Assembly (NCBI GenBank): GCA_964596645.1
Contig: CAZQVB010000024.1
Span: forward strand, 8,567 to 72,566
DNA: 64,000 nt
Direction of reading: 5' to 3'
Source of the DNA: CAVQEK01 sp964596645
GTDB taxonomy: Bacteria > Bacteroidota > Bacteroidia > Cytophagales > Cyclobacteriaceae
Below, piece after piece: positions 8,638 to 17,010 of this stretch. The stretch's first letter is position 1. Every line of letters starts with the position of its first letter. Below the pieces are notes generated by a model. The model made no database searches and was not told the DNA's origin. It worked only from the letters and a program-made list of their open reading frames with translations. The translations under genes were made by a program, and so were the position numbers.

Positions 8638-10001
8638 GTACTTTTTATGAATGCTTGAAATACTGCGGCAAGTGTATCATCGTCGCCGACATTTCCTGGA
8701 AATACCACATAAGGCACATTGGCCCATTGATCCTGATCGAGTGCCTGCCACACCGGTATGCCAGGCTGAGCCTGTCCCATCACCATTGCCTGCCGTATAC
8801 CCAGGCCGTGGCGTGCAATGTCGTAAGAGGTGATGCCCCCTTTGGCAATGATAAAACCGGGCTGTACCGTAAGGCGCTGTACCAGCTCCACCAAGAATCG
8901 GGAAATGGTTTGGCCGCGTTCGAGCCTGCTGCTTTTGTCGCCCAGGTCCTGGTAGGTCCTTTCCGTACTTACCAGCGTAGATTGATGCCGGCCCAGTGCG
9001 TCATTGAGTTGTTCACTGCTTTGCTGCAGATACGATTGGTAGCGGGATAGTATGTCTTCTATCTTCAATTCAAAATGGGCCAGGTCAGCGCTTTGTTGAA
9101 GCCGCTGAAGCTGTGCGGAGGTCTTGCCCGTGTAGGAGCCTGCCAACACCAGGCCGGGCTGAAGTACCCTGGCCGGTCGGTAGAGGGGGTGATTGGTCTG
9201 CGTGGCCATCACACGCACCCAGGAAGCTGCCGAGCGATGGAGGAAACGCTTGCCTGATCGCACCAATGCGTCTTTCAAAACCTGCAGGTCGGCATATTCA
9301 TACGCGTTTACCACTACTGGCCGAAGGTTGCTGGCTTGTCGGAGTATATCCACCACGGCATCCAAATTGCCGTCGCGCAAATGGTGGAGGCCGACGCTGA
9401 GTACATCTTCCTTTCTCCAGCGGCCGTGGCTCTTTTCCTCTACCCACGAGGGCATATGGGCTGTGGTGAAGCCAAACACAGGATCATTGGCAAATTCAGT
9501 TTCGTTGGCCGGCGTAAGCACCTCGCCCGACTGTATATAATGCGTGTCTTGCAGTGTGACACGATTGCCTTCTTTAAAAAAGGGCAAGAGCAAGATGCCG
9601 TCGTATGGCCCGAGCTGCTCTTCGATGGTCATGGTTTCAGCCAAAAAATGCCCGCGAAGGGTGGAGTCGCTGCGGCTAATGATTTCGAGCTTCTCCTTAT
9701 CGATGTGCCGCAGTAGGGTACCCACTATTTCTTTGTTCACTGCGGCCGCCTGTGCTTCAGGCATCGACCTGGAGTTGTGCAAAATAAAAAAGCACTTGTA
9801 CCGGCTTAAGGCATCGCGGATGATGTGATCTGACCAATCGAGTAATACAGGAATGTCGTGTACGGTCTGGCAGCCGGTGGGATCATCGTCGAGCACCACG
9901 ATGGTCTTCGTGTCTTCCACAGCGTCTGTGTTTGCAGAAGATACCCGGGCAGGGAGGCCGGGGATTGTTATGTTACCGGTGGGTGTTTTAAGTATCTGCA
10001 T
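8634..10001 (-). CDS. Four-carbon acid sugar kinase family protein (DUF1537)
   Basis: About 455 residues from the chosen ATG at 9999-10001; the longer reading frame to 10094 would run through promoter-like DNA. N-terminal domain motifs are VLDDDPTGCQTVHD and SRSDSTLRGHF; nucleotide-binding C-terminal domain motifs are YTGKTSAQL, AKGGITSYDIARHGLG and FPGNVGDDDTLAA. Family members phosphorylate tetronates (erythronate, threonate), 3-oxo-tetronates or 3-oxo-isoapionate. It is the first gene of the operon that carries the GntR gene, the transporter and the split transketolase. None of the usual tetronate partners (dehydrogenase, aldolase, isomerase) is present nearby, so its true substrate may differ from known cases. 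Confidence 0.88.
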   Translation of the reverse strand: MQILKTPTGNITIPGLPARVSSANTDAVEDTKTIVVLDDDPTGCQTVHDIPVLLDWSDHIIRDALSRYKCFFILHNSRSMPEAQAAAVNKEIVGTLLRHIDKEKLEIISRSDSTLRGHFLAETMTIEEQLGPYDGILLLPFFKEGNRVTLQDTHYIQSGEVLTPANETEFANDPVFGFTTAHMPSWVEEKSHGRWRKEDVLSVGLHHLRDGNLDAVVDILRQASNLRPVVVNAYEYADLQVLKDALVRSGKRFLHRSAASWVRVMATQTNHPLYRPARVLQPGLVLAGSYTGKTSAQLQRLQQSADLAHFELKIEDILSRYQSYLQQSSEQLNDALGRHQSTLVSTERTYQDLGDKSSRLERGQTISRFLVELVQRLTVQPGFIIAKGGITSYDIARHGLGIRQAMVMGQAQPGIPVWQALDQDQWANVPYVVFPGNVGDDDTLAAVFQAFIKST

Positions 10002-10009
10002 GATCAAGC

Positions 10010-10017
10010 CAAATATA
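10010..10017 (-). promoter_or_regulatory. Candidate -7 element TATATTTG for the DUF1537 kinase operon
   Basis: On the minus strand the sequence reads TATATTTG, a full match to the Bacteroidota -7 consensus TAnnTTTG. It ends 8 nt before the ATG at 10001, which would give a very short or absent leader. No clear TTTG -33 element is seen at 19-21 bp upstream; that region is occupied by the operator-like palindrome at 10032-10043. Confidence 0.45.
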
Positions 10018-10065
10018 CAATTTATAACCTTATTGTATACATTACTAGGATTAATTGCATACAAA
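10010..10065. promoter_or_regulatory. Three GntR-operator-like sites at exact 22-bp spacing
   Basis: Compared with the FadR-subfamily type palindrome ATTGTATACAAT, site 10032-10043 (ATTGTATACATT) matches 11 of 12, site 10054-10065 (ATTGCATACAAA) matches 10 of 12, and site 10010-10021 keeps the right half perfectly (8 of 12). Starts are 22 bp apart, two helical turns, so bound dimers would sit on one DNA face. The sites overlap the -7 element and the -33 region of the kinase promoter and lie between the divergent kinase and GH-A genes. The regulator is presumably the GntR protein at 7957-8637. Confidence 0.6.
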
Positions 10066-10194
10066 ATTAAGATTGTGTCAAAGTTGGAATACATCGCAAG
10101 TGATATTCACGTTGCTGTGATATTATTAAGGGCTTTGCCCCTGCCACCTTTTTTTTATTTTTAAGATATTTTCTCAGTGCCAAATTTTAAATCG

Positions 10195-11394
10195 ATGAAA
10201 AGAAAAGACTTTTTACGCATCAGTGGGCTTTTAGGGGCAGGCATGGTTTTGAACAAGCCCTTGGCTATGGGAAGTACTGTACAGCACGCTGCTATACATC
10301 CTGTGTTCAATTCTCTGTCCCATCCTCTGACCAATGCCATGTGGGATTTTTCCTGGCTCGAACGCCGCTATACGGGAGGTGGATATGAAGATTGGGATTT
10401 GGTGCTCGACGAATTGAAAGAAAGAGGCTATGATGCTGTGCGAATTGATGCGTTTCCTCATCTGGTAGCTGCAGATGCTGAAAAAGAATGGCTGTTACTT
10501 CCCGAATGGAGCGTTCATGATTGGGGGAGTCCCGGTAGAGTAAAAGTAAAAATTCAGCCTAATTTGAATATTTTCATTGAAAAATGCGCCAACCGAAATA
10601 TTAAAATCATGCTATCCACTTGGTGGCGAAAGGACCAGGAAGAGAGTGTAAAAAAGTTAGATACGCCTGAAAAGTTGGCCTTGGCCTGGCAATATACCCT
10701 TGATACTATTAAAGAAGCAGGTCTAATAGAACATGTAATACTGGTAGATCTCTGCAATGAATACCCGCACCCCGACTGGCCAAAGTTTCTGCCAGATGGT
10801 TATAAAGAAGATTATTCTCATCAGGACTACAAGCCTTGGATGGAAAGATCTATTGAAGCCTTAAAAGTACAATATCCGTCCATACCATTTACCTTCTCCT
10901 TTTTTGGTGACGAATGGCTTAAGGCCAATGATCGATTACCCTATCTCGACTTTCTTGATATACATATTTGGTTTTCAAATTTTAGCCAGTTTGAACAAGA
11001 GCTCAACTACACCTGGGAGCCGCACAATAACCTGGAGTACAACGCGATGCAACAAGCTCAATCGCTTTATTATGCCAAAGAGGATCATTGGAAGAGTCGG
11101 CTGCGTGCGGGAATAGACTTTGGCGCTACAGCTTCAATAAATATGCAAATTCCTGCCATTACCACAGAAGGCTGGGGACCCATTACATACAAAGATTGGC
11201 CTATGCTACACTGGGACTGGGTGAAGGAAATTTGTGCATATGGTGTGCAACAAGCCTCCAGTACCGGACGATGGGCATCTATGTGTACATCCAACTTTTG
11301 CGGACCACAGTTCAAAGGCATGTGGAGTGACATACAATGGCATAGGAAAATGACAGATCTTATAAGGCAATCACCTATGAATTTCAAAGTCTAG
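10195..11394 (+). CDS. Secreted clan GH-A (cellulase-like) glycoside hydrolase
   Basis: About 399 residues from ATG 10195, preferred over GTG 10177 because it begins directly at a signal sequence (MKRKDFLRISGLLGAGMVL). The catalytic barrel shows the strand-4 acid/base motif LVDLCNEYP and a strand-7 candidate nucleophile in ITTEGWGP, as in GH5-like enzymes. It is transcribed away from the kinase operon and shares its operator region, so coregulation is likely. Base composition looks more AT-rich than the operon on the other strand, which may point to separate acquisition. The specific GH family was not identified. Confidence 0.75.
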   Translation: MKRKDFLRISGLLGAGMVLNKPLAMGSTVQHAAIHPVFNSLSHPLTNAMWDFSWLERRYTGGGYEDWDLVLDELKERGYDAVRIDAFPHLVAADAEKEWLLLPEWSVHDWGSPGRVKVKIQPNLNIFIEKCANRNIKIMLSTWWRKDQEESVKKLDTPEKLALAWQYTLDTIKEAGLIEHVILVDLCNEYPHPDWPKFLPDGYKEDYSHQDYKPWMERSIEALKVQYPSIPFTFSFFGDEWLKANDRLPYLDFLDIHIWFSNFSQFEQELNYTWEPHNNLEYNAMQQAQSLYYAKEDHWKSRLRAGIDFGATASINMQIPAITTEGWGPITYKDWPMLHWDWVKEICAYGVQQASSTGRWASMCTSNFCGPQFKGMWSDIQWHRKMTDLIRQSPMNFKV

Positions 11395-11460
11395 TTTCCT
11401 CACCTTTTTCCCAGATAAAACCCACTTGCTGTAGCGCGAAGGTTTGACCCCACGCTTAAG

Positions 11461-11469
11461 TTATCCACA
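11461..11469 (+). promoter_or_regulatory. Single DnaA-box match (TTATCCACA)
   Basis: A perfect match to the DnaA-box consensus TTATNCACA lies in the 148-bp gap before xseA. A weaker partial match, TTATACATC, follows at 11471. One box alone does not make an origin; it could be a titration site, a DnaA-controlled promoter site for xseA-xseB-recQ, or chance. Confidence 0.35.
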
Positions 11470-11542
11470 GTTATACATCCAATTTTTTCAGCCAACAAAG
11501 GGAATGTATGGCGAAGTACAGTAATTTTAGCGCCTTACCGCC

Positions 11543-12886
11543 ATGGAACATCTTTCGCTTTTTGCCCTTAATAAAACAATAAACGATACGCTTTCAGCCC
11601 ATTTGGAGCCATCCTACTGGGTAGTGGCCGAAATAGCCGAACTGCGCGAAAACCAGAAAGGACACTGCTATCTGGAGCTGGTGGAAAAGGACGGCGACAC
11701 CATCATCGCGAAAACACGCGCCACCATCTGGTCTTATGCCTGGCGCAATCTGAGCACATGGTTTGCCCGCGTAGCCGGAGCGCCATTGAGGCCCGGCCTC
11801 AGCATACTTTTCAATGCCACCATTCAATACCACGAAGTATACGGACTGAGCATAAACATACGCGACATCGACGCCAACTATACGCTGGGTGCACGTGCAC
11901 GCCGCCGGCAGGAAGTGATAGACCGGCTGAAAAATGATGGCGTGTACGACATGAACCGGGAGCTTCCCCTGCCGCTGGCTCCTCAGCGCATAGCGGTGGT
12001 AAGCTCGCCCACCGCGGCCGGCCTCGGCGACTTTTTGGAGCACCTGAAGGCCAACGAGCACGGCTATAGGTTGGAGGTGTCGGTGTACAAAGCCATAATG
12101 CAGGGCGATGAAGCAGCCAACTCCATCATCGCCGCCATGCACCAGGTGCATGGGCAAGTGCGGCAATTCGATCTGTTGGTGATCATACGCGGGGGCGGTG
12201 CCTCTGTCGATCTCGACTGCTTCGATCAGTACGAGCTGGCCTGTCATATTGCGCAATTTCCACTGCCCGTGCTTACCGGAATAGGCCACGACAGGGATGA
12301 AACCATCGCCGACCTGGTGGCACATACCCGATTGAAGACACCCACGGCCGTGTCAGAATTTTTGCTATCGGGCCTGCGCGTCTTCGATGAGGAAATGCAA
12401 CATCTTCTCATCCGGCTGAGGGATATCAGCTGCGAGCGGCTGGACGACGAGCGCGATCAACTGCGGCTTTTGCTCGCCAGGCTGGAGCGTGGCAACAGCG
12501 AGATGCTTAGAGGTGCCGAGCGCAAAGCCGATGCTCTCGTACATATGTTGAAATCGGGCCAACGCCACCGATTGAGTACGCTGAAGGCTATACTGGATCT
12601 GTATATCAATACACTGCCTAAAATGGCCAGAGACGCGCTGCGCTCCCAAACACAACGGCTGGAGCATCTGGAACATACGCTGGCGATGCTGGAGCCAAAA
12701 AGCATTTTTAACAGAGGTTTTACCTACACCCGCATCAATGGCCACCCCATGTCTGCCAATCGAGAACCGGCCATAGGCGATGAGGTAGAAACCATCTGGC
12801 GGCAACAAGTAATAAAGAGTAGGCTGACCGAAGTAGGTAAGGCCTTATCTACAGCTACTGCGAAAGCAAATAAAAAGAAGACATGA
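11543..12886 (+). CDS. xseA: Exodeoxyribonuclease VII large subunit
   Basis: 447 residues, the normal family length. An N-terminal OB-fold (about 5-100, with VVAEIAELRENQKGHCYLEL) binds DNA. The central catalytic domain carries IIRGGGASVDLDCFD and GIGHDRDETIADLVAHTRLKTPTAVSE, matching the conserved XseA active-site segments. A long coiled-coil region (about 275-390) recruits several small subunits. The enzyme degrades single-stranded DNA in both directions. The stop overlaps the xseB start (ATGA at 12883-12886), a standard pairing. Confidence 0.97.
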   Translation: MEHLSLFALNKTINDTLSAHLEPSYWVVAEIAELRENQKGHCYLELVEKDGDTIIAKTRATIWSYAWRNLSTWFARVAGAPLRPGLSILFNATIQYHEVYGLSINIRDIDANYTLGARARRRQEVIDRLKNDGVYDMNRELPLPLAPQRIAVVSSPTAAGLGDFLEHLKANEHGYRLEVSVYKAIMQGDEAANSIIAAMHQVHGQVRQFDLLVIIRGGGASVDLDCFDQYELACHIAQFPLPVLTGIGHDRDETIADLVAHTRLKTPTAVSEFLLSGLRVFDEEMQHLLIRLRDISCERLDDERDQLRLLLARLERGNSEMLRGAERKADALVHMLKSGQRHRLSTLKAILDLYINTLPKMARDALRSQTQRLEHLEHTLAMLEPKSIFNRGFTYTRINGHPMSANREPAIGDEVETIWRQQVIKSRLTEVGKALSTATAKANKKKT

Positions 12887-13107
12887 CAGAAAAAGATATG
12901 AAAGAAACAAGCGATAAACCCCTGAGCTATCAGGCAGCGATGGATGAAATCGAGCGCATAATAGCAGTGATAGAAAACGACCAGCCCGATATAGATGAGC
13001 TGGCACATCTGGTGAAGCGCGCCGCTGCGCTGGTGCAGCAGTGCAAGGCCAAGCTGAAAAGCACAGGCCAGGAACTCGATGAAGTACTCAATGCCTTTGA
13101 TGACTGA
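12883..13107 (+). CDS. xseB: Exodeoxyribonuclease VII small subunit
   Basis: 74 residues, alpha-helical, with the family signature LSYQAAMDEIERIIAVIEN followed by DIDELAHLVKRAAALVQQCKAKL. It coats the XseA coiled coil and is needed for the active complex. Translation is coupled to xseA by the 4-bp overlap. The ATG at 12898 is an alternative start; the family core begins only at about residue 16. Confidence 0.95.
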   Translation: MTEKDMKETSDKPLSYQAAMDEIERIIAVIENDQPDIDELAHLVKRAAALVQQCKAKLKSTGQELDEVLNAFDD

Positions 13108-13141
13108 TTAGTTTCATTTTCTACCCCCCAAGCAAGCAGCC

Positions 13142-15304
13142 ATGCAGCCCATAGAACTTTTGAAAAGCACCTTCGGTTACGCAGCATTTCGCGGGCATCA
13201 GCAGGCGGCAATAGAAAGCGTACTGGCCGGCAAAGACACACTCGTATTGATGCCCACCGGCGGGGGCAAATCGCTTTGCTTTCAGTTGCCGGCCCTACTG
13301 AGCGAAGGACTTACCGTAGTAGTATCGCCACTGATCGCCTTAATGAAAGACCAGGTAGATGCCCTTCGGCTCAATGGCGTGTCAGCGGCTTTTCTCAACT
13401 CCACACAGCACTACCAGGAGCAGCAGGCCGTGAGTGACTCCATCAGAGAAGGATCGCTCAAGCTATTGTATGTGGCGCCCGAGCGGCTGAACGCCAACGG
13501 CTTTATGGGCTTTCTGAAGGCACAGAAAATTGCCCTTTTTGCTATAGACGAGGCGCATTGCATATCGCACTGGGGCCACGACTTCCGGCCCGACTACCTC
13601 TCGCTGGCCAATATTCACGCGCACTTTCCCAACACGCCCGTGATCGCCCTTACCGCTACCGCCGATAAGCTTACCCGCCACGACATCGTAGAAAAACTGA
13701 AGCTGCGGTCGCCCGACATCTACACGTCCAGTTTCAATCGGCCAAACATCCGATATACCGTACTGCCCAAGCGCAAGAGCTACGCGCAACTTCTGCGCTT
13801 CCTGCAGCAGCACCGGCACGACTCCGGCATTATCTATTGCCTGTCGCGCGCCTCTACCGAGCGATTGGCCGCCCAACTGAACGAAGAAGGATATAGTGCT
13901 TTGCCATACCATGCCGGCCTTGGCCGCGAGGAGCGCGAGCAGCATCAAAACCTTTTCCTGCGCGACGAGGTGCCGGTGGTGGTGGCCACCATTGCCTTTG
14001 GTATGGGCATAGACAAGTCCAACGTGCGCTATGTGGTGCATATGGATCTGCCCAAAAATATTGAAAGCTATTACCAGGAAACCGGTCGTGCAGGTCGCGA
14101 TGGGCTACCCAGCGAGGCGTTGCTATTTTACAGCTATGCCGACGTACAAAAACTGAAAGGCTTTGCCACGGTAGAGGGCAATGAGGCGCAGAGCGAGGTA
14201 ATGCTCAAGAAGCTTCGGCAGATGTCGCAATATTGCGAGAGCACTGCTTGCCGCCGCCAATACCTGCTTGGATATTTCGACGAAAAAGCGGAGCCATATT
14301 GTGGCAATTGCGATGTGTGCCAGGACGACACCGAACAATATGATGCTACACAAGATGTGCAAAAGGTGCTGTCGGCCGTGGCCAGGCTGGAGCGCACGTA
14401 TGGTGTCAATTTCATCATTGACTTTCTCCGAGGTTCTGCTTCCGCCAAAATCAGTACAGCGCAGCGGCAACTGAAAACCTACGGCGTGGGCCGGGAACGC
14501 AGCAAAGAAGCCTGGCGCCAGATCATAGCGCAAATGGTGGATGGTGGCTATGTAGAAAAAACCACCGGCGAATATCCGCAACTGGCCCTGAATGAGAAGA
14601 GCTGGTCGGTGCTGAAGCAGCAGGAGCGGGTAATGCTGAAGCAGCCTGCCGATGAGCAACCCGATACCTTCGGCGTAGAAGATGAAATAAAAAATTACGA
14701 GGAACCGCTATACGACTCATTGAAAACACTGCGCCGGCAGATCGCTGACTCAGAAGGCGTGCCCGCTTATGTGGTGCTTTCCGACGCTTCCCTGCTGGAG
14801 CTGGCCACTTACCTGCCCATAATAAAGGAAGATTTGCCACGCATCACCGGCTTTGGCGAGGTAAAAGCCAATCGATATGGCGAAGCCCTGTGCAGCCACA
14901 TCAAAGCCTACTGCGATACCACAGGCATTGACACCAGAATGCACCAGAAAATACCACTTGAGCGTGCGCGCAAAAGCAAAAAGGAACGCAAGTCGCCCAC
15001 TGCCAACCAAAGCTTCGAGCTTTTCACCCAAGGCCACTCCATACCGGAAATAGCCAGGCAGCGCAACCTCTCGCCTACCACCATTGAAGGCCACCTGGCG
15101 CATTTTGTAGCGCTGGGCGAGCTGTCGGTCGATCAATTTGTGCAGAAGCAGGTACAGGAAAAAGTACGGGCCGCCATAGGCCTGCACGGCCATGCGGCAC
15201 TTTCTCCACTGAAGCAGGCCCTCCACGAAGATATTTCCTATTGCGAAATACGCATGGTGGTGGCTGATGTGAAGCGGGAACAGGCAATAGACAGCAACGC
15301 CTGA
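13142..15304 (+). CDS. recQ: ATP-dependent DNA helicase RecQ
   Basis: 720 residues. Helicase core: Walker A LMPTGGGKSLCFQLPAL (about 37-53), DEAH box AIDEAHCISHWGHDFRP, and motif VI QETGRAGRDG. The RQC zinc knuckle has Cys residues in CESTACRR and YCGNCDVC. An HRDC domain (about 520-600) is followed by an extra C-terminal helix-turn-helix region (about 620-675, SIPEIARQRNLSPTTIEGHL) common in Bacteroidota RecQ. It unwinds DNA 3' to 5' in recombination repair. It sits 34 bp after xseB in a DNA-repair transcript that continues toward ccmB. Confidence 0.97.
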   Translation: MQPIELLKSTFGYAAFRGHQQAAIESVLAGKDTLVLMPTGGGKSLCFQLPALLSEGLTVVVSPLIALMKDQVDALRLNGVSAAFLNSTQHYQEQQAVSDSIREGSLKLLYVAPERLNANGFMGFLKAQKIALFAIDEAHCISHWGHDFRPDYLSLANIHAHFPNTPVIALTATADKLTRHDIVEKLKLRSPDIYTSSFNRPNIRYTVLPKRKSYAQLLRFLQQHRHDSGIIYCLSRASTERLAAQLNEEGYSALPYHAGLGREEREQHQNLFLRDEVPVVVATIAFGMGIDKSNVRYVVHMDLPKNIESYYQETGRAGRDGLPSEALLFYSYADVQKLKGFATVEGNEAQSEVMLKKLRQMSQYCESTACRRQYLLGYFDEKAEPYCGNCDVCQDDTEQYDATQDVQKVLSAVARLERTYGVNFIIDFLRGSASAKISTAQRQLKTYGVGRERSKEAWRQIIAQMVDGGYVEKTTGEYPQLALNEKSWSVLKQQERVMLKQPADEQPDTFGVEDEIKNYEEPLYDSLKTLRRQIADSEGVPAYVVLSDASLLELATYLPIIKEDLPRITGFGEVKANRYGEALCSHIKAYCDTTGIDTRMHQKIPLERARKSKKERKSPTANQSFELFTQGHSIPEIARQRNLSPTTIEGHLAHFVALGELSVDQFVQKQVQEKVRAAIGLHGHAALSPLKQALHEDISYCEIRMVVADVKREQAIDSNA

Positions 15305-15327
15305 TGAAAACCATCTAAAGAACAATC

Positions 15328-15999
15328 ATGCGCTGGAAAGAAGTAAAAGCACTCATAGCGAAGGAGGTACTGTTTGAGCTGCGCCAGATGTACGCCATCA
15401 ATGGTATGCTGCTGTACATGATCAGTTGCATCTTTATAGGCTACATCAGCTTTCGTTTCAGAAATGTAGATATAGAAGCCGCCCTGTGGAATGGGCTATT
15501 TTGGATCATCATACTCTTTACCGCAGTGAGTGCTCTGGCGAAAAGCTTTTTGCAGGAAGGCCGCGGGGTATTGCTGTATTACTACCAGCTCTGCAGCGCC
15601 CAATCGCTCATACTTGCCCGCATGATCTACAACAGCTTGCTCATGCTGGTGCTGGTATTTGTCGGACTCGGCGTATATGTGCTTTTCCTGACCAACCCCA
15701 TACAAAACCTCGGCTTTTACAGCCTGGTGAGCGTGATGGGCGCGGTGGGTTTTTCGGCTGTTTTCACCATGATCTCCAGTATTGCCTCCAAAGCGTCCAA
15801 CGGCGGCATGCTCATGGCTGTGTTGGGTTTTCCCATCGTCATACCCATTCTGCTCATGATTTTGAAGCTTTCGCGCAATGCCCTGGAGGGTGCCACACTG
15901 GCCGGAAACGAAAGTGAACTCATGGTGCTGGCGGCCATTATTGTAATTTCTGTTACCACATCTCTCTTATTGTTTCCCTATCTTTGGCGCTCCAATTAA
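15328..15999 (+). CDS. ccmB: Haem exporter/ABC permease CcmB
   Basis: 223 residues with six predicted membrane segments and the family N-terminus ALIAKEVLFELRQMYAINGMLLY. CcmB is the membrane part of the CcmABCD complex that releases holo-CcmE during cytochrome c maturation. No ccmA ATPase gene lies next to it; recQ is directly upstream, so CcmA must be encoded elsewhere or be absent. The gene starts 23 bp after recQ and is followed by ccmC. Confidence 0.93.
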   Translation: MRWKEVKALIAKEVLFELRQMYAINGMLLYMISCIFIGYISFRFRNVDIEAALWNGLFWIIILFTAVSALAKSFLQEGRGVLLYYYQLCSAQSLILARMIYNSLLMLVLVFVGLGVYVLFLTNPIQNLGFYSLVSVMGAVGFSAVFTMISSIASKASNGGMLMAVLGFPIVIPILLMILKLSRNALEGATLAGNESELMVLAAIIVISVTTSLLLFPYLWRSN

Positions 16000-16010
16000 G
16001 AGAGGGAAAA

Positions 16011-16688
16011 ATGCAAAAAATGATGCGGCAAGCGTGGTGGAAGGTGTTGGCGGTGCTGCTGCTTTTTTACGTGCTCATCGCAGGCTTTCTTATCGATGTG
16101 CCACGTCTGGCCATACTCAACGAAACCATTCGCAATCAGTTTTTTCATGTGGCACTGTGGTTTGCCATGTTCCTGCTGCTCATCGTATCTCTGGTGCAGT
16201 CGATTCGCTACTTGAGTAGAAACGACATCCGGGCCGATATTTACGCCTCAGAGTTTGCCAACATGGGCATAGTCTTCGGCCTGCTTGGCATCGCTACCGG
16301 TTCTGTATGGGCCAAGTTCACCTGGGGTGCATGGTGGGTGAACGACCCCAAGCTGAACGCCACCACCATTGCCCTGCTCATCTATCTGGCCTACTTCGTA
16401 CTGCGGGCCTCCATTGCCGATCAGCATCAGCGGGGCCGCATCAGTGCCGTGTACAATATTTTTGCTTTTTGCGCCATGGTGCCGCTTATCTTTATACTGC
16501 CACGCATGACGGACTCCCTGCACCCCGGCAATGGCGGCAACCCCGGCTTCAGCGCCTACGATATGGACAGCAACCTTCGTATGGTGTTTTACCCTGCCGT
16601 ACTGGCCTGGTCGCTGTTGGGTATATGGTTTGCGTCATTGCGCATACGCATACGGCTGATGCGCCATACGCTGGAATTGGATCAATAG
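16011..16688 (+). CDS. ccmC: Haem-handling protein CcmC
   Basis: About 225 residues with six membrane segments. The tryptophan-rich periplasmic motif reads WAKFTWGAWWVNDPKLNATTI, the CcmC/CcmF haem-binding WWD signature. The start at 16011 is chosen because a good Shine-Dalgarno-like AGAGAGGG lies 4 nt upstream, which is unusual for this genome; an upstream in-frame start at 15984 would overlap ccmB. CcmC loads haem onto CcmE at the outer face of the inner membrane. Confidence 0.95.
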   Translation: MQKMMRQAWWKVLAVLLLFYVLIAGFLIDVPRLAILNETIRNQFFHVALWFAMFLLLIVSLVQSIRYLSRNDIRADIYASEFANMGIVFGLLGIATGSVWAKFTWGAWWVNDPKLNATTIALLIYLAYFVLRASIADQHQRGRISAVYNIFAFCAMVPLIFILPRMTDSLHPGNGGNPGFSAYDMDSNLRMVFYPAVLAWSLLGIWFASLRIRIRLMRHTLELDQ

Positions 16689-16711
16689 TATAGAATTTAT
16701 TGTCGTAGAAA

Positions 16712-16987
16712 ATGGTAAGAAATATAATGTTGACAATGGGCCTGCTGCTGTGCAGCTTGTATACCATGGCCCAGCAGGTGACCGCGCCGGTAGAGATGGC
16801 CGATGGCCTTAGGGCGAGCGGAAAAATCTATGTGGTGGTGCTTGGTGTGGCCCTTGTGTTTGCAGGGCTGGTGGCATATGCTGCGCGCATCGATCGCAGG
16901 CTCACCAGGTTGGAGAAAGAGGTGAAAGAAGAGCGCAAAAATTTGCACGAACGGCAAAATAAAACCACTTCTTCTACATTCAGTTAG
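16712..16987 (+). CDS. ccmD: CcmD-like small membrane protein
   Basis: 91 residues: an N-terminal hydrophobic segment that may be a cleaved signal (MLTMGLLLCSLYTMAQQ), one clear transmembrane helix (about 38-58, KIYVVVLGVALVFAGLVAYAA), then a charged cytoplasmic tail RIDRRLTRLEKEVKEE. This is the topology of CcmD, which holds CcmE in the CcmABCD release complex. The call rests on topology and on the position between ccmC and ccmE rather than on strong motifs. Confidence 0.75.
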   Translation: MVRNIMLTMGLLLCSLYTMAQQVTAPVEMADGLRASGKIYVVVLGVALVFAGLVAYAARIDRRLTRLEKEVKEERKNLHERQNKTTSSTFS

Positions 16988-17010
16988 TACAATTCTGATC
17001 AATTAAAATC

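Noticed and set aside
11461..11469. Replication origin near xseA
   Set aside because: Only one good DnaA box, no AT-rich unwinding region with clustered boxes, and no dnaA, dnaN or parAB genes nearby.
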